Positions 31,560 to 43,325 of a DNA stretch of 64,000 nucleotides are shown here, in pieces. The notes beneath the pieces are model-generated. The model worked only from the letters and a program-made list of their open reading frames with translations. It ran no database searches and was not told the DNA's origin. How positions within the stretch are numbered: the first letter of the stretch is position 1; each line of letters opens with the position of its first letter. Both the position numbers and the translations under genes were made by a program. The DNA is taken from NCBI RefSeq assembly GCF_018143015.1, contig NC_054753.1, forward strand, positions 27,297,462 through 27,361,461, given 5' to 3'. The stretch is from Lytechinus variegatus. Its lineage: Eukaryota; Echinodermata; Echinoidea; Temnopleuroida; Toxopneustidae.

Positions 31560-32115
31560 TATATGACTGTGATGGTGAGGAAGAGGATGGTGTGGTGGTA
31601 ATGGTGGCAGCGGTGCCATTGACGAGTGGATGCGCGACATGGGGTCTCGAAAAGCACCCTAAGCACGAAATTTCCATATTCTGAAAATGCACCCATTGGC
31701 GTGTGAAACCCTTCCCTTAACAAGTATTGGAAACAAAAAGATACTCTTGGCAAATATTCCCTGAAATGAACCCCTAAACAAGTATCCAGGAATGTCCTTT
31801 GGTCGTCGGCTTTACCTTATTCGGTTTAGTACGACCCCATGTTCTACACCTCTCACAAATCGGACTCTAAACACAAAGTTTTGGGGCAAAAAGGACATCC
31901 TTTAAAACATTTTAATTTTGTTTTATCATCCCCGCAAATTCTACCCTAAACACGTAATTTTCCTAGCGAAATAGATACCCCTTTTTCATTATGTTTTTGA
32001 CACCCTTATCACGTTACGTACGTAACGTGCCCTGTCGTCAAAAAGACACCCTTTTTACGTGTTTTTTTTGGTCGCGCATGGTATCCACTCGTCAATGTAA
32101 GTGCCCCCCTCCCTG
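31560..32115. mobile_element. Element with rhythmic CCTAAACA motif, copy 1
   Basis: CACCCTAAGCACG, CCCTTAACAAGTATTGG, CCCCTAAACAAGTATCC, GGACTCTAAACACAAAG and ACCCTAAACACGTAATTTT follow one another at about 40-90 bp. It ends GGTATCCACTCGTCAATGTA-AGTGCCCCCC. The inverted copy is 36890-37415. Confidence 0.7.
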
Positions 32116-32149
32116 GTGGTGATGTTGTTGGTTACAAATTTTTGGCGGT

Positions 32150-32480
32150 GGTTGTGTTATATAACGATAAAATTGATAATGATGAAATAATGATGATTAT
32201 GATGACTATTAACAAGATGATGATAATGGTGATGATCATGAGCAGAAGAGGAAGATAATGATCATCATGATCATAGGATGAAGATGACGATGCTCATGAT
32301 GATGATGATGATGCCGTGATGATGATAATGCCGTGATGCTAACAGTGATGATAATGATGCCAACGATGGTGATGAAGAAGAAGATAATGATGAAGATGGT
32401 GGTGGTGATCGGATGTGAATGAATGTAATGGCAATGAGCGGATGATTATGATGATGATGATGATGGCAACGATGATGATT
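32150..32480. repeat. GAT/ATG-rich simple repeat
   Basis: Degenerate (GAT)n with GTGATGATAATG variants. No gene; lies between the sushi gene and PUSL1. Confidence 0.75.
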
Positions 32481-32497
32481 AGTTTAGTTTACTCCAA

Positions 32498-32846
32498 CGA
32501 TGTTGTAGGCCGGACGAAGCCTGTTCATCGATCAAAGTAGAAATGTCTATTGCTGCTCTCCTTCGGACATACTGGGGTCTGTTGCATAAAACATTTTACC
32601 TGAGAAAACTCTGGTAAAAACTGAAAACTAAGGTTAGTCTGATTTCTGCCATTGACTTTAACACAGGGCAAAAACTCCGGTAAAAACAACCTGAGTTTTC
32701 TCAGGTAAAAAGTTTTATGCAACGGGCCCCTGATGTTGGCATGGACGTGGAGGTCGCATCTAACTTTGTCTGAATGAGAGCTACAGCAGCAATATACATT
32801 TCTACTGTGATCGATGAACAGCTATAGGCTTCGTCTTACAACATCG
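32498..32846. mobile_element. Fold-back with a nested inverted-repeat MITE
   Basis: Outer arms: CGATGTTGTAGGCCGGACGA...CTATTGCTGCTCTC at 32498-32560 is mirrored at 32785-32846. Nested inside, 32574-32730 has ends GGGGTCTGTTGCATAAAACA and GTTTTATGCAACGGGCCCC with ACCTGAGAAAACTC arms. Confidence 0.8.
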
Positions 32847-33319
32847 ATGATAAGATAGAAGATGATGAAGGTAGAGATGGAGACGCGATGCTGAATCATG
32901 GGCGTGCGTACCAATGCGGGAAGGTGGGCAGTTGCTACCCTCGAAGTTGCCAATATTGCCAAAGTTTTTTGCCACCTGTTTATTTGGAGAGTTTTAAGAA
33001 AAATTTAGAAACACGAGACAAAATCCACGCCCCGGCCTCCCCGCATTCGTCATAATAGAAGGCTAGATTGAAAATATAAAAAAGACGAATATGATTCAAA
33101 AGAGGAATACTTGATAGAGATTTATACCAAAAGAAAAGCATATCATATAGATTAAGATATCAAAGAAAACTATAAGTTATATTATAAACTGCGATTAATT
33201 CAGAAGATAAATATGAACAATATAAATTAATATGTTGCTCTTTGGCGTTCCATATATTATTATGGAGTCTGCTAACGTCGGATCGTGCATGTGTTCGTGT
33301 CTACCGCACCGTTGTAAAA

Positions 33320-33366
33320 ATGGGACGTTTTCTCGTTTATTTTCAATACATTGGAACAAGATATAG
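33320..33366 (+). CDS. PUSL1: PUSL1 exon 1
   Basis: ATG in context AAAAATGGG; encodes MGRFLVYFQYIGTRY plus two bases of Arg16; donor AG|GTATGA, phase 2. This start is chosen because the TruA domain begins immediately. Confidence 0.88.
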
Positions 33367-36300
33367 GTATGATTTTCGAAATTTTTATTTGTTTATAAAT
33401 TTATGATACCTATCAGCTATCTGTTGTCCTGAGTTATGCCGCTTCTGGCTCATTCTGAAAACGAAATGACTGAGTGTAACCTGTCCTTGTTCATTGAATG
33501 AGTGACTGTGCTGTGTGTACGTGAGCAATGCAACCAGCACCACCACCACCAGCTCTTTCCTGGCGCCGCGCCGCGAATCCTGGCGGGTCCCACCGATGCA
33601 GCCGGCAGTTGGTATTGTTAATAATTCACAATCACACATTCACAAGTTGCAATATGATTTAGTTCCCTGTTTTTTTTTCGTTGATTTTCCAGTTATTTTA
33701 CGTTAGTGGTTTATTGCATCAGCGAGATCTGCCAATAAGGAGACTTGTCTTAATATTATATTACCATGCAGCTCATTCTATTTCTGAAATACTGTGAGTG
33801 ATTATAAAGCTTGTTCATTGAATGAGTGGTTTTCTGTTACTCCTCCCTGACCCTGTGTGGTGAAATAAGGTTGGCATTGTTTGGCTTATTTTCTCTTTTT
33901 CCTCGGGACAAATGCTTGATTTTTTGGTGTCCCGATTTTTTTACACTGTCAGGTTCCAATACAGCTATTCGCTTCATCATATAACTTGGCTCTTGAGTAA
34001 ATTTGATTCTTTGATTTATATTTTTCTTAATTAAAAATAGAAATTGAAAATCTACAATTGTCTTGCCATATTTCTTTCCACCAGTAGAGGGCGTACACAA
34101 AAATATGCCCAAAATTCAAGTTTTCGAGCGCTCTGGTGAATACAAAAATTACTCCTGAGTTACTAATGAAATATAAATTGCAACTGTATGGAAATTAGAA
34201 CTGTTGGTCACAAAAGTGATATTTTAATGATTTTTTAAATTGTGTGCTGTGTACAGCGTTGGCATACCATAGTCCTAGTGGGTTTGTTCTGGCTGTACAC
34301 ATGCGTGACCAAAAAAACACAAGTTTAAAGGGATGTTTTTCAGTTTTGGACGTGGGCTGTGTGTGCACTCGTCAAAGGTATCAAAAACACAGATTTAAAA
34401 AAAAAGGTGGTTTTGAATTAAAGACTGGTCAATGATCAATCGCGGGTTCAATTTTAATTTAGGGTATTTTTTCCAAAGCTTTTTTTTTAAGACTTATAGT
34501 CATAAACTTATGTGTTTAGGGTATGTTTTTTCCCCAAGCTTTTTCTTTGGGGCTTTTCTTCCTCGTTTCGGAAAAAATTTTGGGCCCGAGACAAAACTTG
34601 TTTAGGGCCATATTCTGGCGACAACTTGTTTATGGGTCAAAGTGTGTAAATGAAGCCTAAGAAAAACTTGTTTAGGAGGCTATTTTGCACACAGAGGAAA
34701 AACTCATTTAGGGGCCAGTTTTTGGAAATAATCTGATCATGCATGTGTACAGCAGTACGTTTGACTGCCCTCCCCCCCTCGTGCAAATATATAGGCCTAC
34801 TGTATATGTGTTATGATATAGGCCTATGCATACTGCAACCCAGGGATCCGTAGGCTGGGCTAGTTCATTATGCGATCATATTGATGAACTCATAATTATT
34901 ATAATGTGATCGTAATGAACTTAAATTGTTTCTTTTATTAATATTTAGGGGTGTTGTTAGAACAACTGGTCATTCAGCTGCTGGAGAAAGGTGTATTGGT
35001 GTCCAAAATGTACTTGAAGTAAGCAATCCCAACTAAATCCAGAACCAAATTATATTCCAAGTTCATATTGCGACCAAGGCCCAGTAACATAAAGTTGGCT
35101 ATTCATGCATTTGATAGTGAAGCTGATTACAGATCATACAGTCCGACCTCTCTTATCCGGACACGTTGGGACCAGCACCAATCCGGATTTGGGAGACCCA
35201 ATATTAAATACACGCAGCTGCATACTGACTGTAGGCTCAAACATGATAGATGGCGCTGTCCGTAACTCGGTAGTGAGACATACATGTGTTGTTTTTTCTC
35301 CGGGAAATTAAAATAGAATGTGACAAAATGTTTGCGCTGCGCCCTGATTTTTGGGAAAATTATCCTGCCTAAGTTTTTCCGGTGATCTGGGTGAGATGTT
35401 GTCATGAATAATAATGTTGTTATTGGTAGACTATATATTGGAAAATATGTGTAATCAAAGTTAGTTTGCATATAGGATTGAGTTTAGATTGAAATCTCAT
35501 TTCCCTACGTACTAGATGGTTGAATTGGAAAAAAAATCTTGGCAAGTGTGCGTCCGGATAACAGAGAGATCCGGATAAGGGGAGGCCAGATAAAAGAGGT
35601 CGGACTGTACTCCATGCAATCAATCATAAAAATCATCCCCATAATCCATATGATCAATAGCTAAGCTTTTTTTTTACAGATCAGCCATGGGTATCGTAAT
35701 TTGTCCACTGCATGGGGCATGGCATGATACTCTGTTAATCAGGATCATATTTTACTTTTTAATGATAGTTATGATAATGATAGGCCTACTTATTCTTTAA
35801 AATTATAACAATGATAATAATGACAATAAAACAATAAGAATAGAAATAATAGTAATTGTAATGAATAAGGATGATAATAATAATGATGATATCATGATGG
35901 TGATAATGATGGTTTTCAATGATAATGATACAAGTAATAATGACAATGGTGATGATGAGGATGATAACATAAGTAATAAAAACAAGAAATGAAAGCGGGA
36001 TAATGATGATGATTTCAAAATTATATAATTGTGCCCCTGTCTCTTCTACTACTTGAGAACTGCAAAGCTCCATTGTTAATCCTGTTGTAGCTATTGTAAC
36101 TCAAGTCTCATCTTCTTGGTATGTCACCTGCAGGAGGCATTGGACGAGCTGAGACCGGTAGATCCTGTTCGTCTTCATGTTTCCAGCAGAACAGACTCCG
36201 GAGTCCATGCCTTGTGTAATACAGCTCATTTTGACATGGTCTTCAGGTCCAAGAGAACCGGTGAACCTCGGGATATACCTCCAGAAAGCATCACAGCGGC

Positions 36301-39300
36301 CGTCAACAAGAAACTACAGCGTCAGGATATCAGGTAGCGGTCAAGCCTACAACTTAATTTTTGAAATCCTTTCACAGTAAAGTTTGCACCCAGATTCATT
36401 CGGTTTTTAACAGAAGTGAGCAAGCATATCTTAAGCAGTAAGGGATAATTTTAAAAATATGAAGAAAATGGGTTGTATGGAAAATCTTCAGCTGATCTAC
36501 TTGATGATTTTGATCCTTACAGTATAAAATAGATATATTTCCCCCTTCTTCTATGTATTCTACCTTTTCCAGGAAAGGTGGACTCAAAGCCATGCAGGAG
36601 TGACAATGCGCATACAATATTTATACTCTCCCCTACTTGCTGATGTGTAAAATACAGTTTTCTGAGCAATGTTATGTTACATTTGACACTTAGCATTTGT
36701 GAAACCTCCCCCCTGATCAGAATCAACAAGACTGTGAGAGTTCCAGACAACTTTCACAGCCAACATCTTGCCATGCGTAGAACATACCTCTATCGCCTTG
36801 CCTTGGGATGTAGACAGATTCATCTGCCTGTCTTTGAAAAGGACAGGTGCTGGGCCATCGAACAAGGGTGAGTGTGGTATATATTTACTCCCGGGGGGGG
36901 GGGGGGGGGCCCACTTACATTGACGAGTGGATACCATGCGCGACCAAGTCCTATCGTGAAAGATGTCTCTTTCACGATAGGACACGTTGCGTACGTAACG
37001 TGATAAGGGTGTCAAAAACACAAAAATAATGAAAAAAGGGTATCTATTTCGCTAGGAAAATTACGTGTTTATGGTCAAATTTGCGGGGAAAATAAAACAA
37101 AATTAAAATGTGATATAAAGGATGTCCTTTTTGCCCCAGCACTTCGTGTTTAGAGTCCGATTTGAGCGAGGTACTAAACCAAATAAGGTAAAGCCGTTGA
37201 CCAAAGCACCCGTAACAATAAAACATTCCTGTACTTGTTTAGGGGTTCATTTCAGGGAATATCTGCCAAGAGGATCATTTTGTTTCCAATACTTGTTAAG
37301 GGAAGGGTTTCACACTATACTTGTTAAGTGGTACATTTTCAGAATATGGAAATTACGTGTTTAGGGTGCTTTTCGAGACCCCATGGTCTATAACAGTAGT
37401 GTACGCATATTTAGGGGGGGGGGGGTTCAAGCTGAATGAAACGTATACAAGCCCCTCAACAACAAAAAAAATTAAAGAGGAAAAAAAAAGAGTGCTAGGA
37501 TTTGTAACAATATATGATAATACTTTCTGTCAGGCCACCCTATCCCTTCTATAAAAATACCAGTACTGTTTCTGCATACCGTTAACCTTATGTTAGTCAT
37601 CCTGAGATGTATCAACAAGGGTTCCATGGCGTTTGCTCAAGCAACAATTGCTCCGCTGTATTTTCCCCATAATAATGGAATGACCAAGTTCATATACCCT
37701 ATCGTAAACCTAACTTGAAACCCTTTTGCAACCTGAACTCTATATCTTAGACAAAATGGAGCAATTGTCGCAGTAGCAAATATTGTGTCACCATCAACAA
37801 TATCACAAGATATTTATATATATGTACGGACTGGCTTCACGTCGTACGGTAATCGGGTCTTCAAATAAATCCCATAAAACTAGAAATCTGACACCATGTT
37901 GATATTGATTTGGATATTCTTGATACAAAAGGCTTGACATCCCATTGATGGAGGAAGCATCCGAGAGATTTCTTGGTACCCATGATTTCACCGCCTTCAG
38001 GAGTACCAGCGTAGGTGACGACAAGAAATCCCCCATCAAGACCATCAATACGATTGACTTCAGGACAACACATGGATTCCTTGATCATCACTGTAACGAG
38101 AAAGCTCGGTTAGAATTTCTCGAGGTCACCTTTCAGAGTAGATCTTTCTTATACAGACAGGTTGGTTGGACTGTAGATCAGAGTTGTAGTAAGGTGGTTT
38201 CAAACCGCCTCGATCACAAGAATCCCCGTTAAATTACGAGAACTTTTTAAGGCTAAAAAATACCCGTTAATTATTCCTGCATTCACACCGCCCCGAAACA
38301 CATCCTTCGGGATAAGTTCCCGAAGTTACGAGCATGCGCAGTGTGGTCTGATAAGCAGGCAAGGCGGGAGATTCAAAATCACTAGCCCAGCAGCCACCCA
38401 CGCCGCCGCGCCCAATGACACGCTGGGATAAAAGTTCCCGTAATTTGCTTTCACATCGCCAAAATACCTGCGACCTTGGAAAAATCCCCACGAAAGTTCT
38501 CGTAATTTCGCCAAGTACCTACTATTTAGCGGGTATTTTCTTTCGGGGAAATTACGCGTAGTTTGCTTTCACATTACCAAAATACCTGGTATTTTCTGAT
38601 CGGGGTAAATTTCCCGATCAGAGAATACCTGGAACTGGCGAACTTCGAGGCGGTCTGAAACCGCCTGTTGAGTGGATTGCAAGGGGAGGGGGGTAATTTG
38701 TTGTCTCCCTCACTCCTTTTAAAGCCTTGTATAGCCTCACCTCAAATCCTCAAATCTTGCCAGTTTCCTTACCCACAATTCAACATTCTGAGCAGTTATA
38801 CTCCTGAAATATATTTTACCTAGTAGCAACTTAGTATTTTTCCTCTTAAAATTTTCTATTTCCTTATAAAAATAAACTTATAGGCTAATTAATTCTCTGT
38901 ATTATTAATAGTTTATCTTAAAAGCTATATGTTAAGACCAACCATAGAGCTATTAGAGACCAACTGTGAGTATCCTCTCTATTAAAAGGAGGAATGTTTT
39001 GGAAAATTCTCCTATATGTATAAAATTCATGTATCGTGCCATTGATATGCATGGATTATTCAAGTTTTGTATAGATTTTGACAGAAGATCACACATGACG
39101 CTTACAACTTATTTCTGATTTTTTTCTGTTCCTCAGATTCGTCGAATGACAGGAGCATTAGTCGCAGTTGGTCTTGGTCGTATATCGCCCTCTGACATCA
39201 CAACCATGTTGCAGTCATGTGATAACAGTCACATGCATGGTACTACAATGGCTCCTGCTCATGGCTTGTATCTCAAAGAAGTGCTGTACAATGACAATGG

Positions 39301-40025
39301 TGAGCTGATAACATTGAAAATTTAAACAATTCCACCTGGCTAAAATCACATCGTGACAATTTCTTCTAGAATTTGATATACCTTATTTAATGTGAGGGCA
39401 TTGTGGTATAGTGGTTTTGACTCTTGTTTTTCATTCTGAGAGATATGGATTTGATTTCCAGCCATGGCGTATTTTCCTTCCTCTAAAATTTTCCCACATT
39501 TTGCTGCACTCAACCCTGGTTAGGTGAATGGGTACCTGTCAGGAATTTATTCCTGGAAATGTAGTGCGTGTTATAGCTGCTCTGCTAACACCAGGTTAAT
39601 TAATATGCTACATTGCTGTATAGAACTTAGAGACTTCTTATAAAGTGTATATATGCAATTAATTATTTCATGCAGACCAAGATTTTTCTATTGTTAATTA
39701 GGTATCCTGACTTTCTTTGTCCCTCCTGGGTCCGTTGCAGAAAGATTTGTTTAAACGCAAGTCAAAAAAATCAATCGTAAGTCCCAAATGCACACTGTTG
39801 ATTGGTTGAAAACCAAGTTGAAAATGATTTTTAGAGTTGCGATTGATTGCAACTCTTTCTACAACGGGCCCCAGATATTAACTTTTGGTTGAGATTTTTA
39901 CATAAAACTGAATTGAATATAAATTTGGATAATTCACAATACCCCAATTGTCTCTATTTTATTACACAGATCTGATATTTGAAAATAACCCATCTGAACC
40001 TAGCGAAGATACATCCATTACCTGA
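33320..40025 (+). CDS. PUSL1: PUSL1, tRNA pseudouridine synthase-like 1
   Basis: Complete gene of seven exons: 33320-33366, 34949-35018, 36134-36333, 36721-36867, 37932-38160, 39137-39299, 39970-40025. They join without frame conflict into 303 codons plus stop (human PUSL1, from memory, is also about 303 aa). TruA-family enzymes isomerise uridine to pseudouridine in tRNA; PUSL1 is reported as mitochondrial in vertebrates. The protein opens MGRFLVYFQYIGTRYRG (the TruA first strand), has the catalytic Asp60 in SSRTDSGVHAL, RVPDNFHSQHLAMRRTYLYRL, FLGTHDFTAF, SFLYRQIRRMTGALVAVGLG and closes with APAHGLYLKEVLYND plus an acidic 16-residue tail. All introns are GT-AG and several hold MITEs. No obvious N-terminal targeting presequence is visible with this start; an upstream ATG was not found. 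Confidence 0.93.
34440..34790. repeat. Degenerate CTTGTTTAGG-type repeat (PUSL1 intron 1)
   Basis: TGTGTTTAGGGTATG, AACTTGTTTAGGGCC, AACTTGTTTATGGGTC, AACTTGTTTAGGAGGC and AACTCATTTAGGGGCC recur at about 40-110 bp, ending with CCCTCCCCCC. It shares the motif rhythm of 31560-32115 and 36890-37415 but is not a simple copy. Confidence 0.65.
34949..35018 (+). CDS. PUSL1: PUSL1 exon 2
   Basis: Completes Arg16 and encodes GVVRTTGHSAAGERCIGVQ-NVLE (residues 17-39), the GVQ-N-x-L-E helix of TruA proteins. Acceptor TATTTAG, donor GAA|GTAAGC, phase 0. Confidence 0.9.
35139..35607. mobile_element. pogo/Tigger-type MITE in PUSL1 intron 2
   Basis: Ends CAGTCCGACCTCTCTTATCC and its near-complement (GAGGTCGGACTG), with TA on both sides (35137-35138, 35608-35609). 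CAGT(C)CGACCTC-type ends with TA duplication are usual for pogo-like elements. Confidence 0.75.
35760..36030. repeat. ATAATG-rich simple repeat, PUSL1 intron 2
   Basis: Degenerate (AATGAT)n tract; the two open minus frames over it are low-complexity Ile/Leu/Ser artefacts. Confidence 0.75.
36134..36333 (+). CDS. PUSL1: PUSL1 exon 3 (catalytic Asp)
   Basis: Residues 40-105: EALDELRPVDPVRLHVSSRT then DSGVHALCNTAHFD. Asp60 corresponds to the invariant TruA nucleophile/base Asp. Donor CAG|GTAGCG, phase 2. Confidence 0.93.
36721..36867 (+). CDS. PUSL1: PUSL1 exon 4
   Basis: Residues 106-154: RINKTVRVPDNFHSQHLAMR then RTYLYRLALG and the specific ELPVFE-like LPVFEKDRCWAIEQ segment. Donor GG|GTGAGT, phase 2. 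Confidence 0.93.
36890..37415. mobile_element. Element with rhythmic GTGTTTAGG motif, copy 2
   Basis: Inverted copy of 31560-32115 inside PUSL1 intron 4. Opens with a G18 tract and CCCACTTACATTGACGAGTGG; then TTACGTGTTTATGG, TTCGTGTTTAGAG, ACTTGTTTAGGGG, ACTTGTTAAGGGA, ACTTGTTAAGTGG, TTACGTGTTTAGGGTG. Ends near a second G tract at 37417. Contains an extra hairpin, GTCCTATCGTGAAAGA with its complement (36947-36982), absent from copy 1. Confidence 0.75.
37932..38160 (+). CDS. PUSL1: PUSL1 exon 5
   Basis: Completes Gly155 and encodes LDIPLMEEASERFLGTHDFT through KSPIKTINTIDF to LEFLEVTFQSRSFLYRQ (residue 231). Acceptor GATACAAAAG is weak in pyrimidines; donor CAG|GTTGGT. Phase 0. Confidence 0.9.
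38192..38666. mobile_element. MITE with AGGCGGTTTCAGACCGCCT ends
   Basis: Left end AGGTGGTTTCAAACCGCCTC and right end GAGGCGGTCTGAAACCGCCT; each end is itself a palindrome and inverted arms extend to TCGAAGTTCGCC-like sequence. The interior repeats words AAAATACC, CGTAATTT and TTTGCTTTCACATNNCC. PUSL1 intron 5. Confidence 0.75.
39137..39299 (+). CDS. PUSL1: PUSL1 exon 6
   Basis: Residues 232-285: IRRMTGALVAVGLGRISPSD ... MAPAHGLYLKEVLYNDN, the conserved C-terminal TruA block. Acceptor TTCTGTTCCTCAG, donor G|GTGAGC, phase 1. Confidence 0.93.
39391..39640 (+). mobile_element. tRNA-derived SINE
   Basis: Head GGCATTGTGGTATAGTGGTT (A box) and GGATTTGATTTCCAGCC (diverged B box), then body CTGGTTAGGTGAATGGGTAC and TCAGGAATTTATTCCTGG. 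This body is of the kind common in echinoderm SINEs. PUSL1 intron 6. Confidence 0.65.
39728..39872. mobile_element. MITE, GGGTCCGTTGCAGAAAG ends
   Basis: Ends GGGTCCGTTGCAGAAAGATT and CTTTCTACAACGGGCCCC, with inverted TTGCGATTGATT-type arms. Related words (TTGCGATCAATTGCAAGTC, GATTGATTGCCAATC) recur at 40855-41060. Confidence 0.65.
39970..40025 (+). CDS. PUSL1: PUSL1 exon 7 and stop
   Basis: Completes Asp286, then LIFENNPSEPSEDTSIT and TGA at 40023-40025. Acceptor TTTTATTACACAG. The tail is acidic and outside the TruA fold, so homology cannot confirm it, but phase and splice site agree. Confidence 0.75.
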
Positions 40026-41912
40026 AGAAAGTTATTGACAGTTTACCCACGATATCACCGACGTTCTACCGACTGCAAGATGAAGGATTGATAGGTACAC
40101 TCTTGTTTCATCAATAACCACTTGTTCTAACAGTGAATTGAACTCTGCATGGTCTAACATCATTTTGCTAACAACCAGGGCCTCATTGTGTTAAAGGTAA
40201 CATTATGGTAACTGTGTCATCCATTGATAACTTTCAATTGAATCTTTAATTTTGATCGACTGTAGAGAATCTTCACCATGGAAGCTACCAATGATGGCAA
40301 ACTTATTATAATGGTATCCTTTATGTGACTGGATCCAGTTCATCATTATTCTATTATTCAGTTCAATTATACAGTTCAAGTAGTTGATTTTTTTTGGTTG
40401 GCGTAATATTTGGTTTAATATCCAATTTTGGTAATCCTTTCAGTTTAACATACTTGAGCTGATTTCTCAGCTCAAGACTATGATGAAAAGAATAATAAGA
40501 CCAGATAAATGTGGTGATAGTTAGCCCAAGTGGCCTTTTTTAGATCTTCTGACAATTGTAAAGTTGGAACCATAATGGGTTAAGCCTGAATGCAGATAAC
40601 GGCAATAGCCCATCTTGAAGAAGACCAATCAGTGGGTGTGTGTCTTTGTGCATTTAGCTTGTACACCTGTGTTTCAATCTTGTATGATTACCTACGCTTG
40701 GTACCGACCTTGAATATCGCCATGCAAAGGACATGGTCATGGCTCAAACCTTGAACATCTGCATCAGTTCGGAACTTCCTCCTTGTAGCTTGGATTACAG
40801 GCAATATCACAACACCTTTATATCACTTTTAAACTGATGGGGCATTGCACTGAAAAACTTGCGATCAATTGCAAGTCTATTCTTGGTCCCTAAATGAATC
40901 AGATGTTTAGTAACTGCTTAAAAATTTGTGATTGATTGCCAATCTGTTTCTTGAAACGAGAAGTGCAATTTGACTTGCTACAGCAGAATTTAATGTATCA
41001 ATTGTAAAATTACAGCAGAGCTTAAGATTTGCAATTGATTGCAAATATTTTCTTGCAACACCCCTTAAGTGTATATAAGACTAAGACAATTCTTGGATCA
41101 TCTCACAGTATTTGTTGTTGAAGAGTGAAGCAGGGTCGAGCTTGGATTCTAGGTGATGCCACAATGCCAAGCCAGTTTTAGACAAAGTGTATAAGGCCAA
41201 TCCAATTCTTAGATCATGTCACAGTGTTTGTTGAAGAAGTGTGAAGCATATATCAGGGTCTAGCTACTCAATGGCTTGCGAGCAACTCAGAGACTCGAAA
41301 TAACAATTATGATTGGTAGCCGGTAGGCCATGTTAACAAAATGTTCTTGTAATAATGATTTTGATCAGTCCTTGCAAGGTTCATGGTTGAATGCAAGTTC
41401 TGTGTGATGTAATTCATTTTTTTACCTTGAAGTGTAGTAAAGGGGAACTAAGTCTATCTTGGCAGCTGTACCTAATACTCATTTTCTGGCAAAAAGATAA
41501 AGTGCAGGTTAGAAGAAAAGAATTAACATGGACCTAAAGGCTCAGCCAAATGCTGAAAATCTATATAAAAATGAAATCATATAGCACGATGACTGAATAT
41601 TCTTGTTAGGTTGATTATGTAAAGGTTATGTGAATTTTAACAATTTTTTGTAATAGATAGGTTCCTTCACTTCTCTCCATATGTATTTATTACATAGTCT
41701 TGTGCTGTGTGAATTAAATTATCAGAATTTGAGTTTTGTAACGGCATTTGCTTGCTGCTCTCCGTGTTCTTTATTAGAGTTCCATGCGTGCTTCGCACAC
41801 TCGGTGCTGCGCGAACTTTGCATTTCATGCCCAGACAATCAATGCATGGTTTTCCTCCCTTAAAATAATACAGTAGAGTGCTAGGGTTCATGGCCCAGTA
41901 CACAAAGAGTTA
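40026..41912. other. PUSL1 3' flank, no gene seen
   Basis: Includes presumably the PUSL1 3' UTR. AT-rich with several inverted TTGCAATTGATTGCAA-like words (40855-41060) and two loose direct repeats (AGGCCAATCCAATTCTT..GATCATGTCACAGTGTTTG versus the like at 41090-41115). A GTGCTTCGCACACTC hairpin lies at about 41788. No convincing ORF. Confidence 0.5.
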
Positions 41913-42417
41913 AAGGGGAAGTTCACCCTGAAGAAAATTTTGTTGTAAAAAAGGCAGAAAATATAGTAAAAAATATTGGTGAAGGTTTGAGGAGAATCCG
42001 TTATAAAGTAAGAAAGTTATTATACTGTAATTCAAAGTTTTGGATTTGTGACGTCATAAACGAGCAGCTGCCCCATGTGTTATGTAATATAAAAATCATG
42101 AATTTCAAATTTTGTATGGTTCCTGATGACTTAATTTTGTTTTCTATTCATGATCGAGTGTGAAATGATTTGTCTATTGATATACAAAAGGTACAGTGAA
42201 AAAACATTTTCAATTTTCTGAGAAAATGACATTTATTTGATTTTTTACCATTTGCTATGTATGTATGCTGCTCGCATATGACATCACATATCAAATAATT
42301 GAAATTCTAATAACTTTTTGATTATTTGGTGAATTTTTCTCAAACCTTCGGCAATATTTTTTATCATTTTTTCTGCTATTTTTACAATAAACTTTTTGTC
42401 AGGGTGAATTTCCCCTT
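41913..42417. mobile_element. Long-TIR MITE, TA target (AAGGGGAAGTTCACCC family)
   Basis: Ends AAGGGGAAGTTCACCCTGAA and the complement GGTGAATTTCCCCTT, flanked by TA (41911-41912, 42418-42419). Arms include AAGAAAGTTATTATACTG and TGACGTCA/TGACATCAC-like words. Confidence 0.85.
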
Positions 42418-43325
42418 TAAACAGAAAAGGTGTATTTAGGGTAGTATTTACAAATCATTAAAAGCTGATTAGTTCACAAAAGAGATATAAATCTTATGTT
42501 CACTTGAGTTTTTAAAAACATTTTATTATTAAGTTTCAAATAGTTAATTTCAGTCAGTGGTTATATGATATATAAAACACATTAGCAAAATATATGAGTC
42601 ATAGTTATATGTGTGTATTTTTAAACAAAATATATAAAAAAAATTTAAACAAAATTAAACAAAATGTTATTCATTCATCAATTTATCTACAGTTATCCGT
42701 TTTAAAGGATTTTAGTTTTATTAGAAATTCAGTAGTTGTAAATCAATCATTTTTCACTATCATATATTTTGTGCTCAAGATTTGTTCTGTAAAATGTGTA
42801 AAGCTGGTGCTGCTTCAGGCCAACTAAAAGGTGGGGAAATATATGGTGTCAAATGACATCCACAATATGATTGTTAGAAAGATTCCTATATCAGTTTGCA
42901 AGACAAAAGTGAAAAAAATGGTATTTTTTTCTAATGTTGTAGTTTTACTAACTAAAATGTTGCTTTGTGATGATTTTGGTCATCACTTTCCTTGGGATTG
43001 TTTCATCAAGCACCTTGTCACCGATTTTTTACTGACAAATTAGCTTCCAGCCAATCACATGCAAAGATTTTAGTTTTAAGTGAAAGTAGCTCAATGAAAT
43101 GCTCCCAATGTGTCTACATTGCCATTCACACATTTCCTTAAAATTTTTGCCTTCATGATGTAGTAACAAGGTCTATACATTTCAAGAACAGTAAGTGAAA
43201 AAGCAAATCCCTGAAGGGTAGGCATTTGACCTGTATGAAGATCAGCAGTTGTTTGCCTTTTAACATAAGTTAAGACTGATTGTTGCATTTGATTTCTACT
43301 GTTTTGTTTCCAAGTCTTGAAAGGG
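42418..43325. other. KLHL 3' flank
   Basis: AT-rich, presumably includes the KLHL 3' UTR on the minus strand. No other gene or clear repeat; open frames are short and unremarkable. Confidence 0.5.

Noticed and set aside
33385-33639. 84-aa minus frame in PUSL1 intron 1
   Set aside because: No domain, no splice support, opposite strand inside an intron.
31560-37415. TTTAGGG words as interstitial telomere repeat
   Set aside because: The word is spaced tens of bases apart in changing context, not tandem, and animals of this group would use TTAGGG.
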